The position numbers were made by a program, and so were the translations under genes. Of a DNA stretch of 31,503 nucleotides, positions 23,640-31,379 are shown piece by piece. Source of the DNA: an uncultured Lachnospiraceae bacterium (GTDB lineage Bacteria; Bacillota; Clostridia; Lachnospirales; Lachnospiraceae); assembly GCA_910577015.1 (NCBI GenBank), contig CAJTKU010000025.1, positions 1 to 31,503 of the forward strand. Reading direction: 5' to 3'. The notes beneath the pieces were generated by a model. That model was not told the origin of the DNA, ran no database searches, and saw only the letters and a list, made by a program, of their open reading frames with translations. Position 1 is the first letter of the stretch, and every line of letters begins with the position of its first letter.

Positions 23640-23658
23640 TCCGTCAAGGACTGACGGA
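23640..23658 (-). terminator. Possible terminator overlapping the transglutaminase stop codon
   Basis: TCCGTCA (23640-23646) and TGACGGA (23652-23658) form a perfect 7-bp stem with a 5-nt loop. The stop codon TGA at 23644-23646 lies within the stem. On the minus strand GTCAATTTTATTG follows, a modest T-rich tract, so termination may be partial. Confidence 0.5.
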
Positions 23659-25122
23659 AACATTGTGGACAATGAGATATCTGTGTCCTTCCAGCGCTTC
23701 CACATCAAAATAAATCTCCCAGTTTTTTGCCCCCACCGCAAGCACGGCAGCTTCCATATAGCCCTGTATGTAAGCATCCGTCCTGTATGCCGTATCACAC
23801 TGTTTTAACAGTTCATCCCCCTCTACCACATTAAAAAATGTAAATTCACCGCTTCCTCCTGTAATTATCTGGCTGTAGCAGTCATTATAGTACTCCTCAA
23901 GACTGGTCAGGACGCCTTCTTCCGTCATCCCGATGTCTGAAAGGCTTCTTAAGCTAATTTCTTCCTGCACCGGCTGTTCTTCTTCCCGGTAACGCTGTCC
24001 GTTGCAGGGCGGCAGGTAGATGGACAATTCCTGCCGGATATGGGTGCTCCTGTAATCCGAATCCGTTTTATTGAAATAATCATAATTCCCGCCATCCGTA
24101 TCATCCCATGTGGTATCTACGTTATAATAGCCGTCCTCCAGCATGGTGATATTCCACGCATGGCTTTCACCTGCAAAGCCGGTACAGTAATAACAGGGAA
24201 TCCCCAGCTGCTGCTGCAGGTACTGGAACGCCCTTGCATAACCGGCGCAGACAGTCTGGCCGTTTACCAATGCGCTGTATGCGCTCTGGTTCATCTCCGC
24301 CCCCAGGTTATACGAAACCTTTTCTATCAGGGCATCATGGACGTATTTCTCTTTTTCATAGTCGCTATCCAGATTTTGCGCTGCCGACACAATCAGGGAC
24401 GCATTCTCTGAAAATGCCTGTGCGGCGCTATCCAGATTCTGCGCCGTGCGGTTAAACTGCAAATCAATCTCCACACATTCGCCGTTCTGCGTGTATTTGT
24501 ACGCATAAGACGTATCCAGCCAGAAGAGTTCGGGGTGGTCGTTATAGACGGCACAGAAGACGTTCCTCAGCTGCCCTGCCTTTACTTCCTCCACCGGTGC
24601 GAATGCTGCATACAAATCCTGCGCATTAGCATAAATCTGCCGGTAAAGATGCTGCCCTTTCTCATCCAGCATGGCATAATACGGGTAAAACCGTGCGTCA
24701 AAGGACAGCCCGTCTCCGGTGCTGCCAAACCCCAACTGGTTTCTGATAAGTTCCGCGGCAGCTTCCTCCAGCTGTTCGCTTTCTTCCCGGATTGGCTCAT
24801 AACCGTTTCTTCCTGCCAATGTCTCCGGTATCACTATCCCTTCCCGCCCGGGCGGAGTATACCCTTCCGGATGAATGACTGCCACTATACCGTCAGCCTC
24901 CGCAGCCCCGGGTATGTCGCTCCCTGCTTCCGGCAGGATATCCGCCGGCGCTTTCGCCGCATCTTCAGCCGAAGCAGGCAGGGATTCTTCGTTCTTTCCC
25001 CTGTACAGAATATCCGCAATCTTTTCCGATACCTCTGGATGGAAGGCGCAAATAAAAACCAAAATACAAAAAAGGGCAATGATTCCCAGTATAAAATACA
25101 GAAAAGCTTTTATTACTTTCAT
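23644..25122 (-). CDS. Membrane-anchored transglutaminase-like cysteine protein
   Basis: This is a 492-residue protein with an N-terminal membrane segment at about 5-27 and the rest outside the cell. A low-complexity Ala/Glu/Pro region at about 43-85 is followed by an uncharacterised stretch to about 250. The transglutaminase core has Cys292 in NGQTVCAGYARAF, His321 in ESHAWNITML and Asp336 in YNVDTTWDD, the full papain-like triad. Bacterial proteins of this fold are usually peptidases or amidases rather than cross-linkers, so a role on cell-surface peptides is plausible but unproven. It lies 18 bp after the aldo/keto reductase gene, probably in one operon with it. Confidence 0.87.
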   Translation of the reverse strand: MKVIKAFLYFILGIIALFCILVFICAFHPEVSEKIADILYRGKNEESLPASAEDAAKAPADILPEAGSDIPGAAEADGIVAVIHPEGYTPPGREGIVIPETLAGRNGYEPIREESEQLEEAAAELIRNQLGFGSTGDGLSFDARFYPYYAMLDEKGQHLYRQIYANAQDLYAAFAPVEEVKAGQLRNVFCAVYNDHPELFWLDTSYAYKYTQNGECVEIDLQFNRTAQNLDSAAQAFSENASLIVSAAQNLDSDYEKEKYVHDALIEKVSYNLGAEMNQSAYSALVNGQTVCAGYARAFQYLQQQLGIPCYYCTGFAGESHAWNITMLEDGYYNVDTTWDDTDGGNYDYFNKTDSDYRSTHIRQELSIYLPPCNGQRYREEEQPVQEEISLRSLSDIGMTEEGVLTSLEEYYNDCYSQIITGGSGEFTFFNVVEGDELLKQCDTAYRTDAYIQGYMEAAVLAVGAKNWEIYFDVEALEGHRYLIVHNVSVSP

Positions 25123-25140
25123 CCTGTCCGTATGCCTTTC

Positions 25141-26271
25141 TTATCCCAGTTTTGAAGAAAAATCAGACATAGCCTCTGAAATCTTTATCTGCTGCGGACA
25201 GACTGCCTCGCAGCTTTTACAGCCGATACAGGCGTCCGGCCTTTTATCTTCCGGTACCGCCATCATGGCCATCGGCGCAATAAACCCGCCGCCGGTAAAG
25301 CAGTGTTCATTGTACAGTTCCAGCAAACCCGGAATATTAAGTCCTTTCGGACAATGGCTGACACAGTAGCGGCATGCCGTACATGGAAGATTCTTTTCCT
25401 TAAGCATTCTGTCCGCAACTGCAAGCAGCGCGTCCGCTTCCTCACTGCTTAACGCGTCCTTTGTCTGATAAGTCTCTATATTGGCCTTTAACTGCTCCAT
25501 GTCCGACATGCCGGAAAGCACCATGGTCACTTCCGGAATGGTCTGCAGAAATCTGAAAGCCCATGCCGGTATCTCCTCATCCGGCCTGAGCGCTTTCAGC
25601 TTTGCCGTGTCTTCTTCCGATAAAGAAGCAAGACGTCCGCCTCTTAACGGCTCCATCACCCAGACAGGAATCCCGTATGACTTTAACAGTTCCACTTTTG
25701 CCTTTGCGTCCTGAAATGACCAGTCCAGCCAGTTTAACTGAATCTGTCCGAACTCCATCTCTTTCCCGTAAGCCTCTAAAAAGCGTTTCATCACATCGCA
25801 GCTTCCATGTGCGGAAAATCCGAGGTGCCGGATGCGCCCGTTTTTCTTTTGCTCTGACAGATACTCAAAAATATGATTTTTTTCGTCCAGATATGCATCA
25901 ATGTTCATTTCACAAACGTTGTGGAACAAATAAAAATCAAAATAATCCACGCCGCACTTTTCCAGCTGTTTTTCAAAAATTTCTTCCACCTTTTTCATGT
26001 TGGAAAGGTCGTATCCGGGAAACTTTGTGGCAAGATAATAGCTTTCCCTCGGATACCGTTTCAATATCTTTCCCATCACCGTTTCGGAATGGCCTCCATG
26101 ATACCCCCATGCAGTGTCATAATAATTGATTCCCTGCTCCATGGCACAGGCAACCATTTCACCCGCCCTTTCTTCATCAATCCTCGCGTCATCGCCGTCA
26201 ATAACCGGCAGCCGCATGGCGCCAAGGCCAAGGGCAGAAAGCTTCAGTCCTTTATATTCATGATACAACAT
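25141..26271 (-). CDS. Aldo/keto reductase with C-terminal double [4Fe-4S] ferredoxin domain
   Basis: This 376-residue oxidoreductase has an AKR barrel at about 1-290 with the catalytic set Asp52 and Tyr57 (YYDTAWGYHGG), Lys83 (ATKFPG) and His117 (FYLFHNV). A helical ferredoxin tail binds two clusters: Cys297/300/303/307 (CTACRYCVSHCP) and Cys348/351/354/358 (CIGCKSCEAVCP). Clostridia commonly have this fusion, which can pass electrons between NAD(P)H and an iron-sulfur partner. AGGAGG precedes the ATG. It follows the SDR gene by 19 bp, suggesting two oxidoreductases acting on a common or related carbonyl; the substrate is unknown. Confidence 0.92.
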   Translation of the reverse strand: MLYHEYKGLKLSALGLGAMRLPVIDGDDARIDEERAGEMVACAMEQGINYYDTAWGYHGGHSETVMGKILKRYPRESYYLATKFPGYDLSNMKKVEEIFEKQLEKCGVDYFDFYLFHNVCEMNIDAYLDEKNHIFEYLSEQKKNGRIRHLGFSAHGSCDVMKRFLEAYGKEMEFGQIQLNWLDWSFQDAKAKVELLKSYGIPVWVMEPLRGGRLASLSEEDTAKLKALRPDEEIPAWAFRFLQTIPEVTMVLSGMSDMEQLKANIETYQTKDALSSEEADALLAVADRMLKEKNLPCTACRYCVSHCPKGLNIPGLLELYNEHCFTGGGFIAPMAMMAVPEDKRPDACIGCKSCEAVCPQQIKISEAMSDFSSKLG

Positions 26272-26290
26272 TATCCTGTCCTCCTGCCAT

Positions 26291-27091
26291 TTACGGCCTT
26301 AATCCCATTCCACCCTCCAGCGTAATGGTTTCTCCTGTCATGTACTTGAAATCAGGGGACGCAAGCTGCACGCAAACCCTTCCGATTTCCTGTTCCGCAT
26401 CACCGTAATGCCCTGCGGGCGGCATTTTCACGTTTGCCTTAAAGGCGTCCGGATATGCCTTTTCAAACTGCTCCAGCTGTGCCGTCCACGCCAGCGGGCA
26501 GATAATATTGACATTGACGCCGTCCTTTGCCCACTCCGTGGCAGCCACGCGCGTCAGTCCGCGGATGCCCTCTTTTGCGGCAGCATAAGCGCACTGCCCG
26601 TAGTTACCGAAAAGCCCCGCGCCGGAAGCAAAATTGATTACAGCGCCCTTTGACTCCTTCAGATAGGGATAACATGCTTTCATATAGTAGAATGCCGCAT
26701 ACAGGCCGGAGTACATGGCAAGGTTAAACTGCTCCGTGGTATGCTCCGCCAGCGTCACGCCGGAAGCGGATGCCTGCGCATTGTTAATCAGCACGTCAAT
26801 TCCCCCGAACGTATCCACGGTCTGTTTCACGACTTCGTCAACAACAGCTTCATTGTCCGCCCCGGCGTTTACATCCGCCTGCAACGTCAGAACCTGAATC
26901 CCGTACAGCCGCTCCAGTTCTTCCTTTGCGTCTTCCAGTTTTTTCACGTTTCGGCCGGTGATAACCAGGTTGGCGCCTTCTTTTGCGTAAGCCGTTGCAA
27001 TGCCGTAGCCGATAGAGCCGCACCTGCCGTCACTGAGGACTGCCCTTCCGGCTCCTGTGATAATTGCGGTTTTTCCTTTTAAAAAGCTCAT
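26291..27091 (-). CDS. Short-chain dehydrogenase/reductase (SDR)
   Basis: This is a 266-residue Rossmann-fold oxidoreductase using NAD(P). The nucleotide-binding loop is ITGAG, then an eight- to ten-residue insertion (RAVLSDGRC), then GSIGYGIA, longer than the standard TGxxxGxG. The structural motif is NNAQA (usually NNAG). The catalytic set is Ser156 (NFASGAG), Tyr169 and Lys173 (YAAAK). The C-terminus ends in GETITLEGGMGLRP, typical of classical SDRs. An AGGAGG site precedes the ATG. It begins the three-gene unit SDR, aldo/keto reductase, transglutaminase. The substrate is not deducible. Confidence 0.9.
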   Translation of the reverse strand: MSFLKGKTAIITGAGRAVLSDGRCGSIGYGIATAYAKEGANLVITGRNVKKLEDAKEELERLYGIQVLTLQADVNAGADNEAVVDEVVKQTVDTFGGIDVLINNAQASASGVTLAEHTTEQFNLAMYSGLYAAFYYMKACYPYLKESKGAVINFASGAGLFGNYGQCAYAAAKEGIRGLTRVAATEWAKDGVNVNIICPLAWTAQLEQFEKAYPDAFKANVKMPPAGHYGDAEQEIGRVCVQLASPDFKYMTGETITLEGGMGLRP

Positions 27092-27130
27092 GTAAATACC
27101 TCCTCGTATTCTTTATGCGTTTTTATGTCC

Positions 27131-27159
27131 ATTTTACACTGTATTTTATTGCTCGTCTA
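27131..27159 (-). promoter_or_regulatory. Candidate promoter for the SDR-aldo/keto reductase unit
   Basis: On the minus strand TAGACG (27159-27154, 4/6) and TAAAAT (27136-27131, 5/6) are separated by 17 bp. The predicted start is about 30-35 nt before the SDR start codon at 27091. It lies between the family 1 element and the gene. Confidence 0.45.
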
Positions 27160-27183
27160 TAGGGGACTTTTTAAAGTTTCCGC

Positions 27184-27352
27184 ATTCGGCACGGCGGTTG
27201 TGGGGACAGGCATTTGATTCCATAAAGGACCGTGTAAAAACACCGGTACTTAGAGGTTGTCTTTCAACCTCTTATGTACCGCTGTGTTTTTACCCGAGTG
27301 AGAACGTGTCCTGTTGGAACAAATGCCTGTCCCCACAACCGGCGTGCCGAAT
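27184..27352. repeat. Long inverted repeat with nested hairpins (family 1 element, copy B)
   Basis: Outer arms starting ATTCGGCACG (27184) and ending CGTGCCGAAT (27352) pair over about 37 bp with one mismatch, ending inward at CATTTG/CAAATG. Inner blocks GGAC/GTCC and TTCCA/TGGAA pair as in copy A. The apex holds an extra arm with GGTAC/GTACC and a hairpin AGAGGTTG-tcttt-CAACCTCT (about 27251-27271). The inner sequence matches copy A (5567-5661), while the outer arms do not. The right edge is 8 bp from the MATE stop codon. It may serve as the MATE terminator. Confidence 0.85.
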
Positions 27353-27360
27353 ATAGAAGC

Positions 27361-28746
27361 TCAACCGGATTTTTCAAAGCCATGCACCCAGTCGGCACAC
27401 AGGTAGTATATCAGGTAAATAATCGAACTGATTGCCCACGTGAGGGGATATGCCCAGTAGATATATCCGATTTCACCCGTAAACTCCATGACAATCAGGA
27501 TATAGGCAATCCGCAGCACGCACCAGACGGAGAGCATGATACCCATGGGAACAAACGCTTTCCCCGCCCCGCGGCAGACGGCGGCTATGGAGTGGGAAAA
27601 GGCCAGCAGGAAATAAAAAAGCGAAACCGTTCTTGCCTGCTGCATCCCCAGGGCTACAACGCCCGGAGCATTGTCAAACACCATAATCATTTGCGGCGCA
27701 AACAGATAGTAACATATCCCGATGGCTTCTGCCAGAAGCACTGCTGCCAGAATACTGAAACGCGCCCCTTTTTTGGCGCGCCCGTACTGCCTTGCCCCAA
27801 GGTTCTGGCTGATAAAGGTGGTGCTTGCTATGTTGAAGCTGGTAATCGGCAGGAAGGCAAATCCCTCTATCTTTGCATGGACGCCGTAAGCCGCCATTGC
27901 CATCTTTCCAAAGGAATTAATCTGGGACTGTACAATCACGTTGGCAAAGCCAATCACGGAGTTCTGCACGCCGGAAGGGAGTCCGTAACGGATAATTTCA
28001 AACAGGACATCCTTGTGGAAACGAATTTTTTTGATTTCTACCGTATACAGGCTTCCTTTTTTCAAAAGGTGTACCATACAGAGCACAACACTGGCCGCCT
28101 GTGAGATGACAGTCGCAACAGCCGCCGCCCAGACTCCCCAATGAAACACCGCAATAAATAATATATCAAGGCCTACATTCAGAAGGGAAGAAAAAATCAG
28201 GTAGTAAAGGGGACGCCTGCTGTCACCCAGCGCATTCATAATGCTGCGGCAGATATTGTACATTACCATGGCAAGCGAACCCAGAAAATAGTACCGGAAA
28301 TACTCCACCGCCTCAGGCATTACTTCTGCATCCGTCTGCATCCATTCCAGAAACACAGGCGTAAAAATAACGCCAAACGCGGTAAGAAATACGCCGCATA
28401 CCAGACCGAAAGCTATGATGGTATGGATGGCACGGGATACCCGTTCTTTATTGCCTGCGCCGAAATCCTTTGATATTACTACGCCGCCCCCCATGGCAGT
28501 CCCGATAAAAAAGCTGGTAAGCAGAAATATCAGCGTGCCGGAAGAGGTCACAGCCGCCAGCGCGTCTGTACCCAGCACCCTGCCGACAACCAGGGAATCT
28601 GCAATGTTATAAAGCTGCTGGAATACCTGACTCAGAAAAACCGGAAACGCAAATGCCGTCATAAGCGCATACGGATTGCCCTGCGTCATGTCCTTTGTGT
28701 AAGCTGCATTCTCTTTTTTTTGAGAAATAGTATGTAAATGTGTCAT
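27361..28746 (-). CDS. MATE family multidrug/cation exporter
   Basis: This is a 461-residue integral membrane transporter with about twelve hydrophobic segments in two MatE halves. It begins TQGNPYALMTAFAFPVFLSQ and continues QLYNIADSLVVGRVLG, the family's diagnostic first-helix region. The second half has FNIASTTFISQNLGARQYGRA, the repeat of that pattern. It should export organic cations or metabolites in exchange for Na+ or H+; the substrate is unknown. AGGAGC lies 7 nt before the ATG. It stands alone on the minus strand between two structured intergenic blocks and shares no overlap with its neighbours. Confidence 0.92.
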   Translation of the reverse strand: MTHLHTISQKKENAAYTKDMTQGNPYALMTAFAFPVFLSQVFQQLYNIADSLVVGRVLGTDALAAVTSSGTLIFLLTSFFIGTAMGGGVVISKDFGAGNKERVSRAIHTIIAFGLVCGVFLTAFGVIFTPVFLEWMQTDAEVMPEAVEYFRYYFLGSLAMVMYNICRSIMNALGDSRRPLYYLIFSSLLNVGLDILFIAVFHWGVWAAAVATVISQAASVVLCMVHLLKKGSLYTVEIKKIRFHKDVLFEIIRYGLPSGVQNSVIGFANVIVQSQINSFGKMAMAAYGVHAKIEGFAFLPITSFNIASTTFISQNLGARQYGRAKKGARFSILAAVLLAEAIGICYYLFAPQMIMVFDNAPGVVALGMQQARTVSLFYFLLAFSHSIAAVCRGAGKAFVPMGIMLSVWCVLRIAYILIVMEFTGEIGYIYWAYPLTWAISSIIYLIYYLCADWVHGFEKSG

Positions 28747-28777
28747 ATCCGCTCCTATATCTGTCTATCCGGTAACC

Positions 28778-28943
28778 TTCTCACGCTAACCCCCATGCCG
28801 CCACTCCATGGCGGCTCATAATCCCACGAAACTAAAGTTTCGATGGAAAATGCCGCTTTTCAGGCATTTTCCGGCGTGAAACTTAGTACTTCTTAGCGAA
28901 ATGCCCTCTGGCATGAGCTATTAGAAGTACTTTTCACGCTAAT
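28778..28943. repeat. Multi-hairpin block bounded by direct repeats
   Basis: Near-identical direct repeats CTTCTCACGCTAA (28778-28790) and CTTTTCACGCTAA (28930-28942) bound four hairpins: CCGCCA/TGGCGG (28798-28814), CGAAACT/AGTTTCG (28827-28842), GGAAAATGCC/GGCATTTTCC (28845-28872), and a long one at 28874-28939 built from GCGTGAAA/TTTCACGC, AGTACTTCT/AGAAGTACT, TAGC/GCTA and ATGCC/GGCAT. The right repeat contains the stop codon and last codons of the GNAT-GNAT gene. It could act as that gene's terminator or be a small inserted element. Confidence 0.75.
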
Positions 28944-29962
28944 TGCATGATATAAATCTGACAGGGATTTTCTTTCCCCCAAAGCGTAGGGAATACTTCC
29001 AGTTCCTGAAAACCCAGACTTTGGTAAAACCGGTTTGTATCGTCATAATCCTTATAATATCCCATCTGTACCGTTTTCACCTGTAAAAAGGAATATCCTC
29101 TGTCCACCGCGCATTTTTTTGCAGCCAGAAACAAGTCCCGGCCAATGCCCTGACGGTGGTATTCTTTGCGTACCCCCATCACTGCAAGCTCTACCGTCGC
29201 TTTTCCCGTTTCCTTCAAGCAAAGGAAACCTGTCGGCGTTTCTTTGTCAAAAGAAGCAAAGAAAAACTGTCCTTTACTTTCTTTTATGTATTCCTCCCTT
29301 GCCTCGGGAATGCCGAACCAATCCGGCAATGCTTCCAGTATCAGTCTGGATATTTCCGCTTTTTGGGACCCGTCAGTGAGCTGCCTGACCGTGCTTCTGC
29401 CGTCCCGCATGGATTCATATTCTTTTTTCAGGATGGCGTACCAGACTTCATCGCACACGCCCTGATTATTCACTCCGGCTGCTCTCCAGATTCCTTCAAG
29501 AGTCATGCCGCATTTTTTCATCACCCTGCCGGAATTGGGATTGTGCAAATCATGACAGGCCCTGATACAGTTCATTCCCACTTCTTCAAAGAAAAAAGCC
29601 ATAACGGCTTTCAGCGCTTCCGCCGCGATTCCCTGCCCCCACCAGCTTTTTCCGATGCAGTAGCCGACGTCTGCCGACTGTGTTTTGTCATTTATTTTCG
29701 TGGCACTGATGGAACCGATTGGCTCCCCCAGCTCCTTTAATACAATCGCCCAATGATATCTCTCGGGATTTTCATTGTCTTTTACCCAGCTTTCCAGCAC
29801 CATACGCGTAATTTCCACATTTTTATGCGTCGGCCATGTGAGAAATTTTGTCACTTCCGGGTCAGACGCCCAGTTTCGGAACATGGGCTCTGCATCCTCT
29901 GTCTGAAAAGGCCTGAGAATCAGGCGGGCAGTTAATATATTCTTTGTTCCCAAGTGCTTCAA
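28934..29962 (-). CDS. Tandem GNAT protein (two fused acetyltransferase domains)
   Basis: This 342-residue protein fuses two GNAT domains. The first, about 1-185, is RimJ/RimL-like: TARLILRPFQTEDAEPMF, then the acetyl-CoA loop GKSWWGQGIAAEAL and NSGRVMKKCGMTLEG. The second, about 190-342, has VRKEYHRQGIGRDLFLAAK and a late NRFYQSLGFQELE, typical of a different GNAT subgroup. Both acetyl-CoA loops look intact. The ribosome site AAGGAGGT is a perfect match, 6 nt before the ATG. Its stop codon lies inside a long hairpin. Upstream is the family 2 element with a promoter facing this gene. Confidence 0.9.
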   Translation of the reverse strand: MKHLGTKNILTARLILRPFQTEDAEPMFRNWASDPEVTKFLTWPTHKNVEITRMVLESWVKDNENPERYHWAIVLKELGEPIGSISATKINDKTQSADVGYCIGKSWWGQGIAAEALKAVMAFFFEEVGMNCIRACHDLHNPNSGRVMKKCGMTLEGIWRAAGVNNQGVCDEVWYAILKKEYESMRDGRSTVRQLTDGSQKAEISRLILEALPDWFGIPEAREEYIKESKGQFFFASFDKETPTGFLCLKETGKATVELAVMGVRKEYHRQGIGRDLFLAAKKCAVDRGYSFLQVKTVQMGYYKDYDDTNRFYQSLGFQELEVFPTLWGKENPCQIYIMQLA

Positions 29963-29993
29963 ATGCGGTTACCTCCTTATTATATATATCTTT

Positions 29994-30165
29994 CCACTGC
30001 GAGTGCAAATTCTTCCGTTCGCACTGCAAGTCCTCCCCACTCGCACTGCAAGTCCTCCCCACTCGCACTGCAAGTCTTTCCACTCGCAGTGCAAATTCGG
30101 AAAACCGTCGGTTTTCACATTCACTGTGCAAGTCTTCCCCACTCGCACTGCAAGTCTTCCCACTC
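29994..30165. repeat. Tandem 21-22 bp repeat array next to family 2 copy 2
   Basis: The unit GCACTGCAAGTCCTCCCCACTC starts at 30021, 30043 and 30065, with a further copy at 30145 and degenerate ones at about 29994 and 30126. A partial duplicate of the adjoining element (GCAGTGCAAATTCGG plus the GGAAAACC hairpin half) sits at 30087-30120. The unit core GCACTGC is complementary to the element's closing-stem strand GCAGTGC. The whole array lies in the 5' leader of the double-GNAT gene, between its candidate promoter and its ATG. Confidence 0.85.
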
Positions 30166-30314
30166 GCAGTGCAAATTCGGAAAACCATAGGTTTTCCGAA
30201 TTCACGGGCATTCGCCCTATCAAAATGCATTTTGACAAAACCGCCAGCAAGCTGTCGTTTTGTCAGACTGCATTTTGGCACTGCTCATTGCTTACGTGGA
30301 CATTATACCATACA
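30166..30314 (-). repeat. Multi-stem repeat element with embedded promoter (family 2, copy 2)
   Basis: This is the second copy of the element at 12657-12805. Closing stem: GCAGTGC (30166-30172) with GCACTGC (30278-30284). Hairpins: AATTCGGAAAACC/GGTTTTCCGAATT, perfect 13 bp; GGGC-attc-GCCC; and CAAAATGCA/TGCATTTTG plus GACAAAAC/GTTTTGTC separated by an internal loop, with CAGCAAGCTG in the apical loop. The right tail TCATTGCTTACGTGG plus ACATTATA is identical to copy 1. Stem bases differ from copy 1, but pairing is retained. Confidence 0.85.
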
Positions 30315-30330
30315 TTTCTTTTTGGGGGAA
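30302..30330 (-). promoter_or_regulatory. Extended -10 promoter at the end of family 2 copy 2, facing the double-GNAT gene
   Basis: On the minus strand ATGG-TATAAT gives a perfect -10 (30307-30302) with the TGn extension. The -35 position at 17 bp spacing (30330-30325) is TTCCCC, poor, so the extended -10 would carry recognition. The leader to the GNAT ATG at 29962 would be about 330 nt and would include the element and the tandem array. Confidence 0.5.
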
Positions 30331-30361
30331 CTTGGGTTTTGGGGAAATGACGGAAAAGAAA

Positions 30362-30390
30362 TTGTGACAGGCTGTTTTTTGTGTTACTAT
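30362..30390 (+). promoter_or_regulatory. Candidate promoter for the aminoglycoside/choline-kinase-like gene
   Basis: TTGTGA (30362-30367) and TACTAT (30385-30390) are spaced by 17 bp; each matches consensus at 4 of 6 positions. The predicted start is about 38 nt before the ATG at 30435. It is divergent from the double-GNAT promoter about 55 bp to the left. Confidence 0.4.
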
Positions 30391-30434
30391 CATATCAACA
30401 ATATGAAAACTGATTAATATATTAGGAAGAAATT

Positions 30435-31379
30435 ATGACAATTACCAAAAACAAACAGACCGATATTACAATCCGCCGTATGGCAAAGGCGGCCTTTCCG
30501 GACAAAAGGGTGACTTCCATAAAAGAGCTGACAGAAGGGATGTGCAACGTCACCTACCTGCTTGGCCTGGATGACAAAACGGAAAGTATATTAAAAATTT
30601 CCTCTAAGGATAATCAGGGACGAATGTCCAACGAAGTCAACCTTATGGAGGCGGAAGTCAGGGCAATGGAACTGGTAAAAGAAAGCGGGCTGTTGAAAGT
30701 TGCCGACATTTATTATTACGATTGTTCAAAAACAATCTGCGACAGCGATTACTTTTTCATGGAAAAACTGGACGGCGATAATTACATTCTGATAAAAGAA
30801 AACCTGTCCCAAAAAGAAATTGCACAGTTAAATTTCGAGATAGGGCAGATTTCAAAAAGACTCACTGATATCCGGGAGAATCAGTTTGGCTTTCTGGGGG
30901 ATACGGAAAGATTTGACAGTCTTTATGAATTTATATGCAGAATGCTTTGCAACCTCATTATAGATGCCCGAAAAAAGGATATTGCTCTTGGCATTGACAT
31001 CTGTAAACTGCCGGAAAAGCTTGCCCAAAATAAAGCGTGCTTTGATGAAGTAACCCATGCAACGCTGGTGCACTGGGATATGTGGGAGGGGAATGTGTTT
31101 GTGAAAGAGGGGCATGTAGCCGGGGTAATCGACTGGGAACGCGCAATGTGGGGTGAGGCTTACATGGATGACCGTTTCCGCAGGCACACCAGGAATCAGC
31201 ACTTTCTGGAGGGATATGGGCAGACTGCATTTTCCTCTTCGGAATTAACGCGAATCACATGGTATGATATTATCCTTTACCTCACTATGATGATTGAAGT
31301 CTTTTACAGACAGTATGATGACGACGGACAATACCGGTGGGCAAAAGGGATGCTGGAGCAGACACTTTCCGGCATATAA
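30435..31379 (+). CDS. Aminoglycoside phosphotransferase/choline-kinase-like protein
   Basis: This 314-residue protein is the only plus-strand gene here. It has the protein-kinase-like fold of the APH family: an N-lobe with MCNVTYLLG and a lysine in ILKISS, a conserved glutamate in NEVNLMEAEVRAM, the catalytic loop LVHWDMWEGNVFV (His213, Asp215, Asn220) and the metal-binding VIDWERAMWGE (Asp233). It would transfer phosphate from ATP to a hydroxyl of a small molecule. The family covers aminoglycosides, choline, homoserine and fructosamine substrates, and nothing here decides between them. AGGAAG precedes the ATG. Confidence 0.88.
   Translation: MTITKNKQTDITIRRMAKAAFPDKRVTSIKELTEGMCNVTYLLGLDDKTESILKISSKDNQGRMSNEVNLMEAEVRAMELVKESGLLKVADIYYYDCSKTICDSDYFFMEKLDGDNYILIKENLSQKEIAQLNFEIGQISKRLTDIRENQFGFLGDTERFDSLYEFICRMLCNLIIDARKKDIALGIDICKLPEKLAQNKACFDEVTHATLVHWDMWEGNVFVKEGHVAGVIDWERAMWGEAYMDDRFRRHTRNQHFLEGYGQTAFSSSELTRITWYDIILYLTMMIEVFYRQYDDDGQYRWAKGMLEQTLSGI

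Noticed and set aside
24535..25155. 206-residue plus-strand frame
   Set aside because: It is antisense to the transglutaminase-like gene, with composition typical of a shadow frame.
27274..28104. 276-residue open frame on the plus strand
   Set aside because: It lies antisense to the MATE gene, has no ribosome site or recognisable domain, and includes part of the inverted repeat.
30021..30165. Tandem repeats that could be read as a small CRISPR array
   Set aside because: Units follow each other at 21-22 bp with no unique spacers, one interruption is a partial copy of the adjoining element, and no cas gene is near.
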